Shown: positions 1 through 5,656, numbered from the stretch's first letter. The stretch is DNA of 8,312 nt from Prolixibacteraceae bacterium (GCA_027858145.1 JAQIDF010000112.1:1-8312), one strand, 5' to 3'. Notes: generated by a model from the letters alone, not told the origin. A program made the numbers and translations.

Positions 1-86
1 AATTCAGACGTAGAAACTTTTTTCAGCGTATTTACAAAACATTAAAAACCCATTTGACGATTTAGAAATATAAGATATAAAAAACT

Positions 87-119
87 ACACATAAATCCCC
101 CGTCAGAGATTTATTGTGT
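87..119. repeat. Imperfect inverted repeat (hairpin) upstream of the HEPN-like gene
   Basis: ACACATAAATC (87-97) can pair with GATTTA plus TGTGT (108-113 and 115-119), leaving one bulged T and a 10-nt loop. No clear T tract follows on either strand, so it is not a convincing terminator. It may be the end of an upstream transcript or part of a larger structured element cut by the window edge. I saw no gene between base 1 and 196 and no TAnnTTTG promoter in that stretch. Confidence 0.35.
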
Positions 120-196
120 AACTTTATTATATGTATAAACAAGTTGTGCGCAAGTTAATGTGCAGCATCATTATAGGATGATTAAATCATAAAAAC

Positions 197-988
197 ATGG
201 ATATTAACCTCAATTTAAGAAGTCAGATACTTGAATGTTCCTTAAACATTGAAGATGCTGTAAACACAGTAATCATACTTTCCTTAGGTATTACAGATGA
301 AAATGTAAAAACAAGATTATTTGGGAAAAAACCAGGCATAACATTTAAAAATAAAATAGACTTATTATTTGATTTACAACTTCTTTCAAAAGAAGATAAT
401 TTCAATCTGGACTTATTGATGGTTTTTCGAAACAAGTTTATGCATGACATTAACTGTAATTCATTCCAAAATGTTTTTGGGCTAGTGGATAGCAGTATAA
501 AAAATAAATTTAAAGCATTTCTTAATGACGATGAAACCATCGAAGATGAAAAATCTTGCTTATACGCTTTTCAAAATCTCTATTTAAAAAATTTAACAGT
601 ATTACGATCAATAATAGAAACAAAAAAGAATCGACTACAAAAAAGAATGGACTATTTTTCATTATTGCATGAACAAATTAAATTCCAATCTCACTTAGTT
701 GAGAATATAACAACTGACATTATAAATTTGATTTTAAAACCAGATGCAATTGAAAAAGATGTTATTCAAGCTATATCGGATGTTGCTACAATTTGCACTG
801 ATTACAAAAAAAAGCAAGTTGAAAGTGATGAAGTTAAGTTATTCATTGAAAACAACAACAAGTTCTTAAAAGATGAAAATTTTCAGAACGACTTATTTGG
901 GATTGCATTTTCTGAAAATAAAAACACTAGTGATATTTCAATTGAGTCATTAATAAATCAATTAAGACATCCACATAAAAGGAATTAA
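197..988 (+). CDS. HEPN-like protein with MltR-type N-terminal domain, function unknown
   Basis: This 263-residue protein starts at ATG 197. Residues about 5-85 follow the pattern of the MltR/HEPN-like helical fold: an N-terminal helix beginning RSQILECSLNIEDAV, a loop with KPGITFKNKIDLLFDL, and then LDLLMVFRNKFMHD. The last part contains R78-x4-H83, the R-x4-6-H signature that in true HEPN ribonucleases forms the active site. MltR-type relatives share the fold but often are not nucleases. The rest (about 115-263) is charged and helical with no motif I recognise. There is no signal peptide or membrane span, so it is probably cytoplasmic. It has no nucleotidyltransferase (MNT) partner beside it, unlike HEPN-MNT toxin-antitoxin pairs. 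It stands alone, followed at once by a structured intergenic element and then higBA, and is AT-rich like that neighbourhood. A stand-alone RNase toxin, an abortive-infection protein or a regulator are all possible; the fold is moderately supported, the function is not. Confidence 0.7.
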   Translation: MDINLNLRSQILECSLNIEDAVNTVIILSLGITDENVKTRLFGKKPGITFKNKIDLLFDLQLLSKEDNFNLDLLMVFRNKFMHDINCNSFQNVFGLVDSSIKNKFKAFLNDDETIEDEKSCLYAFQNLYLKNLTVLRSIIETKKNRLQKRMDYFSLLHEQIKFQSHLVENITTDIINLILKPDAIEKDVIQAISDVATICTDYKKKQVESDEVKLFIENNNKFLKDENFQNDLFGIAFSENKNTSDISIESLINQLRHPHKRN

Positions 989-990
989 AA

Positions 991-1134
991 CCAGCGCATA
1001 ACAGCAAAATATAATTAATTGCGGTTTCGGCGCTGATAATCAAGGTTTACAGCCCGCATCAGCCTCAGTCCTTTTCGATCCCGATGTACATCGGGACATT
1101 CCGCAACTAATAAAATTTGCGAACCGTTAGCAAA
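991..1134. repeat. Structured intergenic element, integron attC-like in layout
   Basis: The 211 bp between the HEPN-like stop and the higBA promoter hold no ORF but have unusual, GC-richer structure. The outer ends are GCATAAC (996-1002) and GTTAGCA (1126-1132), which share the TAAC...GTTA core of attC simple sites but are not fully complementary. Inside them TTGCGG (1019-1024) pairs exactly with CCGCAA (1101-1106), with further A-T pairs outward. The apical part contains a perfect 18-bp palindrome at 1079-1096. CAGCGC (992-997) also has a complement GCGCTG at 1030-1035, and TTTGC (1116-1120) one at 1130-1134, so alternative folds exist. The element begins 2 bp after a stop codon, as attC sites follow cassette ORFs. 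No integrase is in view, and calling it attC is inference. Confidence 0.4.
1079..1096. repeat. Perfect 18-bp palindrome
   Basis: TCCCGATGTACATCGGGA is identical to its own reverse complement. It sits in the apical part of the structured element between the HEPN-like gene and higBA. No T tract adjoins it, so it is not a classical terminator. CCCGAT...ATCGGG palindromes are, as far as I recall, frequent in Bacteroidota intergenic DNA, which would make this one member of a dispersed family. Confidence 0.6.
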
Positions 1135-1145
1135 CATAGTAATTC

Positions 1146-1175
1146 AGCTCTGTGGCATAAAAAAAAGACAGAGTT
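1146..1175. promoter_or_regulatory. Inverted repeat upstream of the higBA promoter, possible operator
   Basis: CTCTGT (1148-1153) is mirrored by ACAGAG (1168-1173), with one wobble and one more pair outward and a 14-nt A-rich spacer. The arms lie about 25 bp upstream of the promoter element. HigA antitoxins usually bind inverted repeats near their own promoter, so this is a candidate site. The wide spacing and the distance from the -7 box make that uncertain. It could instead be a terminator remnant. Confidence 0.3.
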
Positions 1176-1199
1176 CCATAATAAGTGAAACTATTTGTT

Positions 1200-1207
1200 T
1201 ATCTTTG
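1200..1207 (+). promoter_or_regulatory. Promoter -7 element of higBA
   Basis: TATCTTTG matches the Bacteroidota -7 consensus TAnnTTTG in full. No good TTTG -33 element lies at the usual 19-21 bp upstream. Transcription would start near 1212-1214, giving a leader of only about 15 nt before the TTG start of higB. This supports that start and shows that the operon has its own promoter. Confidence 0.55.
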
Positions 1208-1228
1208 TATTCTAAATAAATTTAAGAT

Positions 1229-1567
1229 TTGGAATTATTACGGAAAAATAAGCTGATAAAACTTAAGACTAAAAATCGTGGTAATAAGAAATTGATTGCT
1301 GAGATTGATAAGTTGATTTCAGATATAGAAAGTGCTCAATGGACAAAAAAGACTGATATAAAAGAGTCCCGTCCTGATGCAGATTGCGTGCATAGCGAAG
1401 GATTTTACTTTTTTGATATTAATGTTCATCGCACAATGATTTTGATTGTCTTCGAGGATGATGAAGCAACTATTATTTGGACTGGCTCACACGATGAGTA
1501 CAATAAGACTTTCAAAGGAAATAAAAACACAATTGAAAAATGGTTACGGAATCAAAAAATGATTTAA
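1229..1567 (+). CDS. higB: HigB-family mRNA interferase toxin (RelE fold)
   Basis: This 112-residue protein fits the HigB family of type II toxins, which cut mRNA on the ribosome. The recognisable part is the C-terminal half: SEGFYFFDINVHRTMILIVFEDDEATIIWTGSHDEYNKTF (about 56-95, broken here as SEGFYFFDIN, HRTMILIVF and GSHDEYNKTF), that is, beta strands ending in the G-(S/T)-H-x-E-Y signature. Length is normal for the family. The start is TTG at 1229; an in-frame stop (TAA) lies just before it at 1223-1225 and there is no ATG nearby, so only TTG 1229 or a later CTG (1250) is possible. The promoter match at 1200-1207 supports TTG. The toxin gene comes first and is followed after 2 bp by its antitoxin, as in classical higBA loci. 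Expression is probably repressed by the HigA-HigB complex. Confidence 0.85.
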   Translation: MELLRKNKLIKLKTKNRGNKKLIAEIDKLISDIESAQWTKKTDIKESRPDADCVHSEGFYFFDINVHRTMILIVFEDDEATIIWTGSHDEYNKTFKGNKNTIEKWLRNQKMI

Positions 1568-1569
1568 TT

Positions 1570-2130
1570 ATGGATAGATTTTCGATACAAAATATACAGA
1601 GATTAGCCTCACTAACAAGTGAATTGGACTATGAACAAGCATCTTCTTTATTTTTAAAATTACGAGTACTCGAGAAACAAGATGAATCATATAAGCCAAT
1701 CCGCAACCATTTGCGCAGCCTGATTAAGGATTACGAACAAAATAATTGGGCAGATGAGAATTCAATTACAGACAATCAAATAAAAGAAAGTGATTTAGCA
1801 GAAGCCCTGGTGCAAGCAGAAAATGACTTTTACCAGAAAAGAAAAGAATTGATTAAATCCAAACTAATAGAGGCCGGATTAACTCAAAATGATTTGGCAA
1901 AAATTTTAGGACATCGAAAAGGTTATATGTCAGAATTGATTAATGGATTGAGGCCATTTTCAAAAGAGGATTTAATTATCATTAATCGACTTTTTAAGAT
2001 TAAGCTGGAAGACTTAATTCCAACATTCATCAAACAAGACAGGGCTTTTCATATTAAAAAGACTTTGGAATCATTATCTCATAACAGAATAAAATTAACA
2101 AAAAGGGATTTTGATTTACAAATGGTCTGA
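1570..2130 (+). CDS. higA: HigA-family antitoxin with helix-turn-helix domain
   Basis: This 186-residue protein neutralises HigB and probably represses the operon. The N-terminal 90 residues are helical and charged, the usual toxin-binding region of this long HigA type. Residues about 94-150 form an XRE-type HTH: KLIEAGLTQNDLAKILGH as helices 1-2, KGYMSELINGLR (117-128) as recognition helix, and a closing helix with LFKIKLEDLIP. The tail ends in LTKRDFDLQMV, like other members of the group. I chose ATG 1570, 2 bp after the higB stop. An in-frame ATG at 1540 inside higB would add ten residues, but the family N-terminus and the tight toxin-antitoxin spacing favour 1570. The 3' end overlaps a small membrane-protein frame by 20 bp. 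Confidence 0.85.
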   Translation: MDRFSIQNIQRLASLTSELDYEQASSLFLKLRVLEKQDESYKPIRNHLRSLIKDYEQNNWADENSITDNQIKESDLAEALVQAENDFYQKRKELIKSKLIEAGLTQNDLAKILGHRKGYMSELINGLRPFSKEDLIIINRLFKIKLEDLIPTFIKQDRAFHIKKTLESLSHNRIKLTKRDFDLQMV

Positions 2131-2380
2131 TAATAACTACCCTTATCCAATTCAGATTTTAATAAATACTTTATTATTATTTCACCTTGGTTATTGCGTA
2201 TGGTTTTTAATTAAATTTGATAGATATTCAAAATCAATCTTCCTACTAGGTTTTTTTAATTTATTATATGCTCCAATATATTTTTATCGAGTAAAAATCA
2301 AAAAAAGACCTTTAAGAAATAAAAGTAATAAGCCTACACAAAAACCAGATGTTGAAGATAACTTAATCACTGATAAATAA
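2111..2380 (+). CDS. Small two-span membrane protein downstream of higBA, unknown function
   Basis: The frame encodes 89 residues from a TTG start at 2111, inside the end of higA (20-bp overlap), and has no internal ATG. Two hydrophobic segments are clear: about 14-34 (IQILINTLLLFHLGYCVWFLI) and 42-59 (SIFLLGFFNLLYAPIYFY), joined by a short KFDRYSK loop. The second is followed by a strongly basic stretch (RVKIKKRPLRNK) and an acidic C-terminus. By the positive-inside rule both tails could be cytoplasmic only if the loop is outside. I do not recognise a named family. Its position suggests co-transcription with higBA, perhaps by translational coupling. It may be a real third gene, a passenger, or the 3' part of an older gene whose start was lost. 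Confidence 0.5.
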   Translation: MIYKWSDNNYPYPIQILINTLLLFHLGYCVWFLIKFDRYSKSIFLLGFFNLLYAPIYFYRVKIKKRPLRNKSNKPTQKPDVEDNLITDK

Positions 2381-2383
2381 TTT

Positions 2384-2397
2384 CTTGTCTTGACAAG
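2384..2397. terminator. Weak hairpin between convergent genes
   Basis: CTTGTC (2384-2389) and GACAAG (2392-2397) form a perfect inverted repeat with only 2 nt between the arms, so a realistic hairpin has 5 bp and a 4-nt loop. It lies between the small membrane-protein gene (+) and the phosphatidyltransferase gene (-), where a bidirectional terminator is expected. No strong T tract follows on either side, so efficiency is doubtful. Confidence 0.3.
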
Positions 2398-2408
2398 GAG
2401 AAATCTTA

Positions 2409-2428
2409 TTAATGTATTGAGTTCTTAA
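2409..2428. repeat. 20-bp exact direct repeat, copy A
   Basis: TTAATGTATTGAGTTCTTAA occurs here and again at 5603-5622, same orientation, with no mismatch. This copy spans the stop codon (2425-2427) of the minus-strand phosphatidyltransferase gene. Weaker similarity continues leftward: 2397-2408 against 5592-5602 shares most bases with one gap. The two copies enclose the whole three-gene operon and the tRNA gene. Confidence 0.65.
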
Positions 2429-3063
2429 GCTCTATAATACAGTATCATACCAAAAATTGATGACAATGCCAGCACATAAAAAACTAACACATAAACCCAC
2501 TTACCTCCTAATTTTGGGGTAGGTATTGAGGATAAATTAAATGCTGACAGTAACAACAACAGGATATATATGAGTATTGAAAAAATTGAATGGGTAAAGA
2601 AACTTTCGAATAAAAATACAAAAGCCAGAATAAGCACATTATTATCAAGAGGAAAACCTTTATATGTTTTACTGTCGACAAGACCAAAAACATTAAAATA
2701 ACTCAAACGAATGGCACTTGTAGCAACAATTACCAACGCACCGGGTATAAACCAGACATTATAACGTCCATAACTTAAAAGAAAAATAGCAGGTAATACA
2801 CCAAAACTTACAATATCTATCATTGAGTCGAGTTGGGCTCCAAACAAACCTTGTTCTTTGGTTCTTCCTTTCATTTTACGGGCAATTATTCCATCAAACC
2901 AATCGAACAATACAGCCCACAATACGCCAATAATTGCAGCAGGGAAATTCCCTGCAATGGCAAAATATATTCCTAACACAGCACTAAGAAGTCCTAACAG
3001 AGAACAAATGTTTGGCAGGTCTTTGGCAAACGCAAGCATGCTTTTTTGTTGATTATTGCTCAT
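2425..3063 (-). CDS. CDP-alcohol phosphatidyltransferase, PssA-like
   Basis: This integral membrane enzyme of 212 residues transfers a phospho-alcohol between a CDP-activated donor and an acceptor, releasing CMP. The family signature is visible as D54-W-F-D57-G-I-I-A-R62, then G75-x3-D79-x3-D83; these aspartates bind the metal and the CDP moiety. The spacer between R62 and G75 is 12 residues, longer than the usual 8-9, so there is an insertion of about four residues (KGRTKEQ region). About six hydrophobic segments are seen (near 20-37, 41-56, 85-98, 103-120, 142-156, 160-177, 190-208). The stretch AIRLSYFNVF followed by YKGFPLDN resembles phosphatidylserine synthases more than PgsA. It is the last gene of the minus-strand operon, 5 bp after the PLP enzyme, so its donor is probably the CDP-compound made by the first gene. 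The acceptor (diacylglycerol, lipid or glycan) cannot be read from sequence. Confidence 0.85.
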   Translation of the reverse strand: MSNNQQKSMLAFAKDLPNICSLLGLLSAVLGIYFAIAGNFPAAIIGVLWAVLFDWFDGIIARKMKGRTKEQGLFGAQLDSMIDIVSFGVLPAIFLLSYGRYNVWFIPGALVIVATSAIRLSYFNVFGLVDSKTYKGFPLDNNVLILAFVFLFESFFTHSIFSILIYILLLLLSAFNLSSIPTPKLGGKWVYVLVFYVLALSSIFGMILYYRA

Positions 3064-3068
3064 TGTAT

Positions 3069-4172
3069 TTATGCTTTAAGATACATTACCGCTTTTAAAG
3101 CCTCAATCAATTTACTGTTTTCGGCGTTGGTGCGACTTGCAATCCGAACGTAGCGGTCGGCATCGGGTTGCGTTTTTTCAACACTGTCTTTTATATAAAT
3201 ATTGTGTTCAATAAACAGACGTTTGGTTACTTCTGGTCCGCTTAGGGCATTATCAGGTAATCGACAAAATACATAGTTTGCATTGGGCTTACACACAGTC
3301 ATACCCTCAATGGCACATAGCTTTTTATAGAATATATCCCTATCTGCTTTCACCTTTTCGCAGCTGGCTTCAAATTCCTTCTGGTATTGCGGCAATATGC
3401 GCAAAAATTCTTCTGCAAATCCGTTAATATTCCAAATATGAATTTCGTTTCGAACTGCTGCAACAAATTCTAAGTTTGCCGATAATAAGTATCCAATCCG
3501 AAGTCCACATATCCCATAGGCTTTACTCATACTTTTAAGAATGGCCATATTCGGGTACTTGTCAATATCCTTTTCCAAACTAATTTGCTCTTTATTGTTG
3601 GCAAAATCAATAAACGATTCATCAACAATAAGCATGATGTTATGTTTTTCAAGCATTTGCGTCAAACGTATTAAATCGGCTTTTGGCACCAACATCGACG
3701 TAGGATTGTTGGGTGTAACCACAACTGCCATATCTGCTTCGACTTTGATAGCTTCAGCTGCAAATTTATCTACATCAAGCTGAAATGATGGAAATTCTAG
3801 CGGAAATTCAACTGCCTGTCCTATAGGAGCTGCATTTGCATATTCATTAAATGAAGGAACTGGTATAATTATTTTTTTTGATAAATGTCCCGATATAATT
3901 TTAATAATCTCAGCAGCACCATTGCCAACAACAATTCGCCCGGTGGCCTGCTCAATTACATTGCCAACAAGTTCGGCAAGTGCATCTTGCGCCATAGGGT
4001 AATTCAATACTAAATCCTGTATATTCTCTTTTAGGTGTGTAAACACTGCTTTGGGTGGAAAATATAGATTATACAAGTAGGCGTGGTCAGTAAAATTGTA
4101 CCTGAAGTAACCACCATGTTGTTTCTGTAGGTATTCGTATTTCTCTTCTTGGGTTGTAAATTTAGTCTTCAT
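3069..4172 (-). CDS. Fold-type I PLP aminotransferase/decarboxylase (HisC/CobD-like)
   Basis: This 367-residue soluble enzyme has the full set of fold-type I PLP features: G83-N-G-A-A-E88 (phosphate-binding loop), PSFNEY (106-111), TPNNPT (153-158), VDESF (183-187, the Asp that holds the pyridine N) and S-M-S-K217-A-Y-G-I-C-G-L-R225, with K217 as the Schiff-base lysine. R343 in YVRIASR is the likely substrate-carboxylate arginine. The overall type is histidinol-phosphate aminotransferase or threonine-phosphate decarboxylase. The N-terminal HGGYFRYNF and LYNLYFPP match the C-terminal half of the nucleotidyltransferase-aminotransferase fusion proteins known from Bacteroidota surface-polymer and phosphonate-type clusters. 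Here that half is a separate gene, 17 bp behind the nucleotidyltransferase. It may transaminate a phosphono- or phospho-aldehyde, or decarboxylate a phospho-amino acid. A plain HisC role is unlikely, as no other histidine gene is near. Confidence 0.8.
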   Translation of the reverse strand: MKTKFTTQEEKYEYLQKQHGGYFRYNFTDHAYLYNLYFPPKAVFTHLKENIQDLVLNYPMAQDALAELVGNVIEQATGRIVVGNGAAEIIKIISGHLSKKIIIPVPSFNEYANAAPIGQAVEFPLEFPSFQLDVDKFAAEAIKVEADMAVVVTPNNPTSMLVPKADLIRLTQMLEKHNIMLIVDESFIDFANNKEQISLEKDIDKYPNMAILKSMSKAYGICGLRIGYLLSANLEFVAAVRNEIHIWNINGFAEEFLRILPQYQKEFEASCEKVKADRDIFYKKLCAIEGMTVCKPNANYVFCRLPDNALSGPEVTKRLFIEHNIYIKDSVEKTQPDADRYVRIASRTNAENSKLIEALKAVMYLKA

Positions 4173-4189
4173 CGTTTTTATTTAAATTC

Positions 4190-5011
4190 CTATGCAAAAG
4201 CCTTTTCAAGTTTAGGCTGATTGCTCATTATAACAGGGAAAAGTTTTTCGGCTTCGGCTAAATCATAAATCGTATCAATCTCGTACCATGGTTTATGGTC
4301 GAAAGAAACCGAATCAAAGCTTATACTTTTATCGGCCACCATTTCAGCGAAAACCGTTTCGTAGTAGCAATTCACATCTCCTCTCGAAATATATTGATCC
4401 AACCTATTAACAATGGCCCGCCACGATGCAAGCGAAAAGCTGTAAATATTAACGGTTTTATGACGAATATCGGCGTAGCTGTCGGTTGTGCCTTTTTGAA
4501 ACCCGGTAACCCTGTTTGTTTTATTAACCGAAACGGTTGTTCCATTGAGCCATGGTTGCATTGTAGCAGTAGCCATTCTATCGGGAAATACCATCTCGTT
4601 AAGCAAAGAGGTGTTTAGTACCAGGTCGCTTTCGAACAGCACAAAAGGTTCGTTTACAATGTTACGCGCCAACCACAAGGAATAAATATTATTTGTAGTT
4701 CGAAATAATGGACTATGGATATACTCTATGTTTAGATTACCCGATTTACGCCCCAGAAAATCCATGATACATTCTTTTTTGTAGCCGGTAACAATTACCA
4801 GACGTTTAAAACCTTGCTTTTTAATATTCTCGACAAGTCTTTCAAGAATCGATATTTGGTTTACCAGGGTAAGGCATTTGGGAGAGCTTTTCGTTAGCGG
4901 AAAAAGTCGACTACCTATACCAGCAGCAAGTAGCAATGCTGTGCTTATACGATTGTCAACACAATTGCTGTCTGAATCCATATTCATACTTAATTCAATT
5001 GGTATCATCAA
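4190..5011 (-). CDS. LicC/PntC-like NTP (probably CTP) transferase
   Basis: This 273-residue protein activates a phosphorylated or phosphonate small molecule with a nucleotide, releasing pyrophosphate. The nucleotide-binding signature is LLLAAGIGSRLFPLT (27-40) with K45 in SPKCL. Next come the N107-N-I-Y-S-L motif and E127-S-D129 (metal-binding Asp), W154-L-N-G-T, K185-T-V-N-I-Y, Y216-Y-E and W242-Y-E-I-D246. The NNIYSL, ESD and YEID pattern is that of phosphocholine cytidylyltransferase LicC and the PntC group, rather than sugar-1-phosphate transferases, hence the preference for CTP; that is inference. The first AUG gives MMIPIELSMNMD; the starts at M9 or M11 are equally plausible because the domain begins near residue 22. 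It is the first gene of the three-gene operon. A palindrome lies 36 bp upstream. Confidence 0.82.
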   Translation of the reverse strand: MMIPIELSMNMDSDSNCVDNRISTALLLAAGIGSRLFPLTKSSPKCLTLVNQISILERLVENIKKQGFKRLVIVTGYKKECIMDFLGRKSGNLNIEYIHSPLFRTTNNIYSLWLARNIVNEPFVLFESDLVLNTSLLNEMVFPDRMATATMQPWLNGTTVSVNKTNRVTGFQKGTTDSYADIRHKTVNIYSFSLASWRAIVNRLDQYISRGDVNCYYETVFAEMVADKSISFDSVSFDHKPWYEIDTIYDLAEAEKLFPVIMSNQPKLEKAFA

Positions 5012-5360
5012 AAAAAAACATAAACGCCCGATTAAAGCATTTATGCGTACTAAGTATTAGTACTTTGATGGTGGTTCTGCTTACTGATAACTCAATTATA
5101 AGTATGAAGTCTGCTGATATAGTGTAAGACAGCTTTTAAAAAAGCTCATCAACAAAAATGATAGTGAATAATTGATATCAAAAGATATGTAAACCTCTAT
5201 AAAGGTACTCTAATAATCCTGACTTGCTAACTGCGAGTTATTCTTCATATTTTGAAGGAGTTAACAACAGGATAAAAGATATACGTTTAGACGGAATAGA
5301 ATTATAACACAATAAACAAAGCACTTTTTTAAAGGTGTGGGGCAATTTAATACATAAAAA
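5012..5360. other. Non-coding stretch upstream of the minus-strand operon
   Basis: About 350 bp hold no ORF with coding character on either strand. Besides the palindrome at 5047-5063 there are two further small perfect inverted repeats: AGCTTTT-AA-AAAAGCT (5131-5146) and TAACT-GCG-AGTTA (5228-5240). A CATTTTTG on the minus strand (5153-5160) is one base off the TAnnTTTG consensus and could be the operon promoter, leaving a leader of about 140 nt. I recognise no riboswitch or known small RNA. Confidence 0.4.
5047..5063. promoter_or_regulatory. Perfect 7+3+7 palindrome upstream of the nucleotidyltransferase operon
   Basis: GTACTAA-GTA-TTAGTAC is a perfect inverted repeat placed 36 bp before the first start codon of the minus-strand operon. 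Its size and symmetry suit an operator for a dimeric regulator or a small hairpin in the leader. No regulator gene is adjacent, so a role is a guess. Confidence 0.3.
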
Positions 5361-5401
5361 AAAGCCTAAGCCGCTAACACTTAGCTTGCTTAGGTTTTTT
5401 T
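5357..5401 (-). terminator. Intrinsic terminator downstream of tRNA-Arg
   Basis: CCTAAGC (5365-5371) pairs with GCTTAGG (5388-5394). An inner GCTAA-CAC-TTAGC (5373-5385) stacks on it with a small internal loop, giving a near-continuous hairpin. Seven or more A's lie on the left and seven T's on the right, so it can end transcription in both directions. It begins right after the 3' end of the minus-strand tRNA gene, which it most probably serves, and separates it from the operon. Confidence 0.8.
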
Positions 5402-5405
5402 ATAG

Positions 5406-5477
5406 TGACCCCAACGGGATTCGAACCCATATCGCTGGAACCGGAATCCAGTATTCTATCCGTTGAACTATGGGGCC
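5406..5477 (-). tRNA. tRNA-Arg (anticodon CCG)
   Basis: The reverse complement folds into a complete 72-nt cloverleaf. The acceptor stem is GGCCCCA / TGGGGTC with one G-T pair, the D stem GTTC / GAAT, the anticodon stem CTGGA / TCCAG and the T stem ATGGG / CCCGT with a TTCGAAT loop. The loop TTCCGGT puts CCG at 34-36, which reads the arginine codon CGG. The discriminator is A and no CCA follows, so the end is added after transcription. A promoter match lies about 30 bp upstream and a strong terminator directly downstream, so it is an independent single-gene unit. Confidence 0.93.
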
Positions 5478-5507
5478 AGTTATACCGAAACCATTATTTT
5501 CGGGGCA

Positions 5508-5515
5508 CAAATTTA
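5508..5515 (-). promoter_or_regulatory. Promoter -7 element of tRNA-Arg
   Basis: Read on the minus strand this is TAAATTTG, a full match to TAnnTTTG. Transcription would start near 5501, giving a 5' leader of about 24 nt to be removed by RNase P. The leader contains a small CCGAAA / TTTCGG inverted repeat (5485-5490, 5498-5503). Confidence 0.5.
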
Positions 5516-5602
5516 AAAAACTTCATCTTACTATTGTTATCAATTTTATTTTTTATCAAATTTATCGGAAACTCGTTTAAATTTTGTTTTTGGAAGATGT
5601 TT

Positions 5603-5622
5603 TTAATGTATTGAGTTCTTAA
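5603..5622. repeat. 20-bp exact direct repeat, copy B
   Basis: This is the second copy of TTAATGTATTGAGTTCTTAA (first at 2409-2428), same orientation. It lies between tRNA-Arg and pabB, within the inverted-repeat-bounded segment, and overlaps no gene I believe in. Confidence 0.65.
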
Positions 5623-5641
5623 ACGATTCAAAATTGACGAT

Positions 5642-5656
5642 AATAGCATCGCTATT
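5642..5656. repeat. Perfect 6+3+6 hairpin
   Basis: AATAGC-ATC-GCTATT is a perfect inverted repeat in the middle of the 162-bp segment. It has no T tract, so it is probably structural and not a terminator. Confidence 0.4.

Noticed and set aside
167..182. ATCAT...ATGAT inverted repeat just before the HEPN-like gene
   Set aside because: Only five AT-rich base pairs, expected by chance in this composition.
989..1199. CRISPR-like or other tandem repeats in the intergenic DNA
   Set aside because: The repeated words are inverted arms of one structure; there are no regularly spaced direct repeats anywhere in the window.
1540..1569. Earlier ATG for higA inside higB
   Set aside because: It would add ten residues encoded by the toxin's own end. 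The ATG 2 bp after the higB stop fits the family and spacing better.
2858..3052. + strand frame opposite the phosphatidyltransferase gene
   Set aside because: It is antisense to a well-supported membrane enzyme and has no domain features.
5405..5614. 69-residue + strand reading frame starting MTPTGFEPISLEPESS
   Set aside because: It is the complement of the tRNA-Arg gene plus AT-rich DNA. Such frames over tRNAs are a common false gene call.
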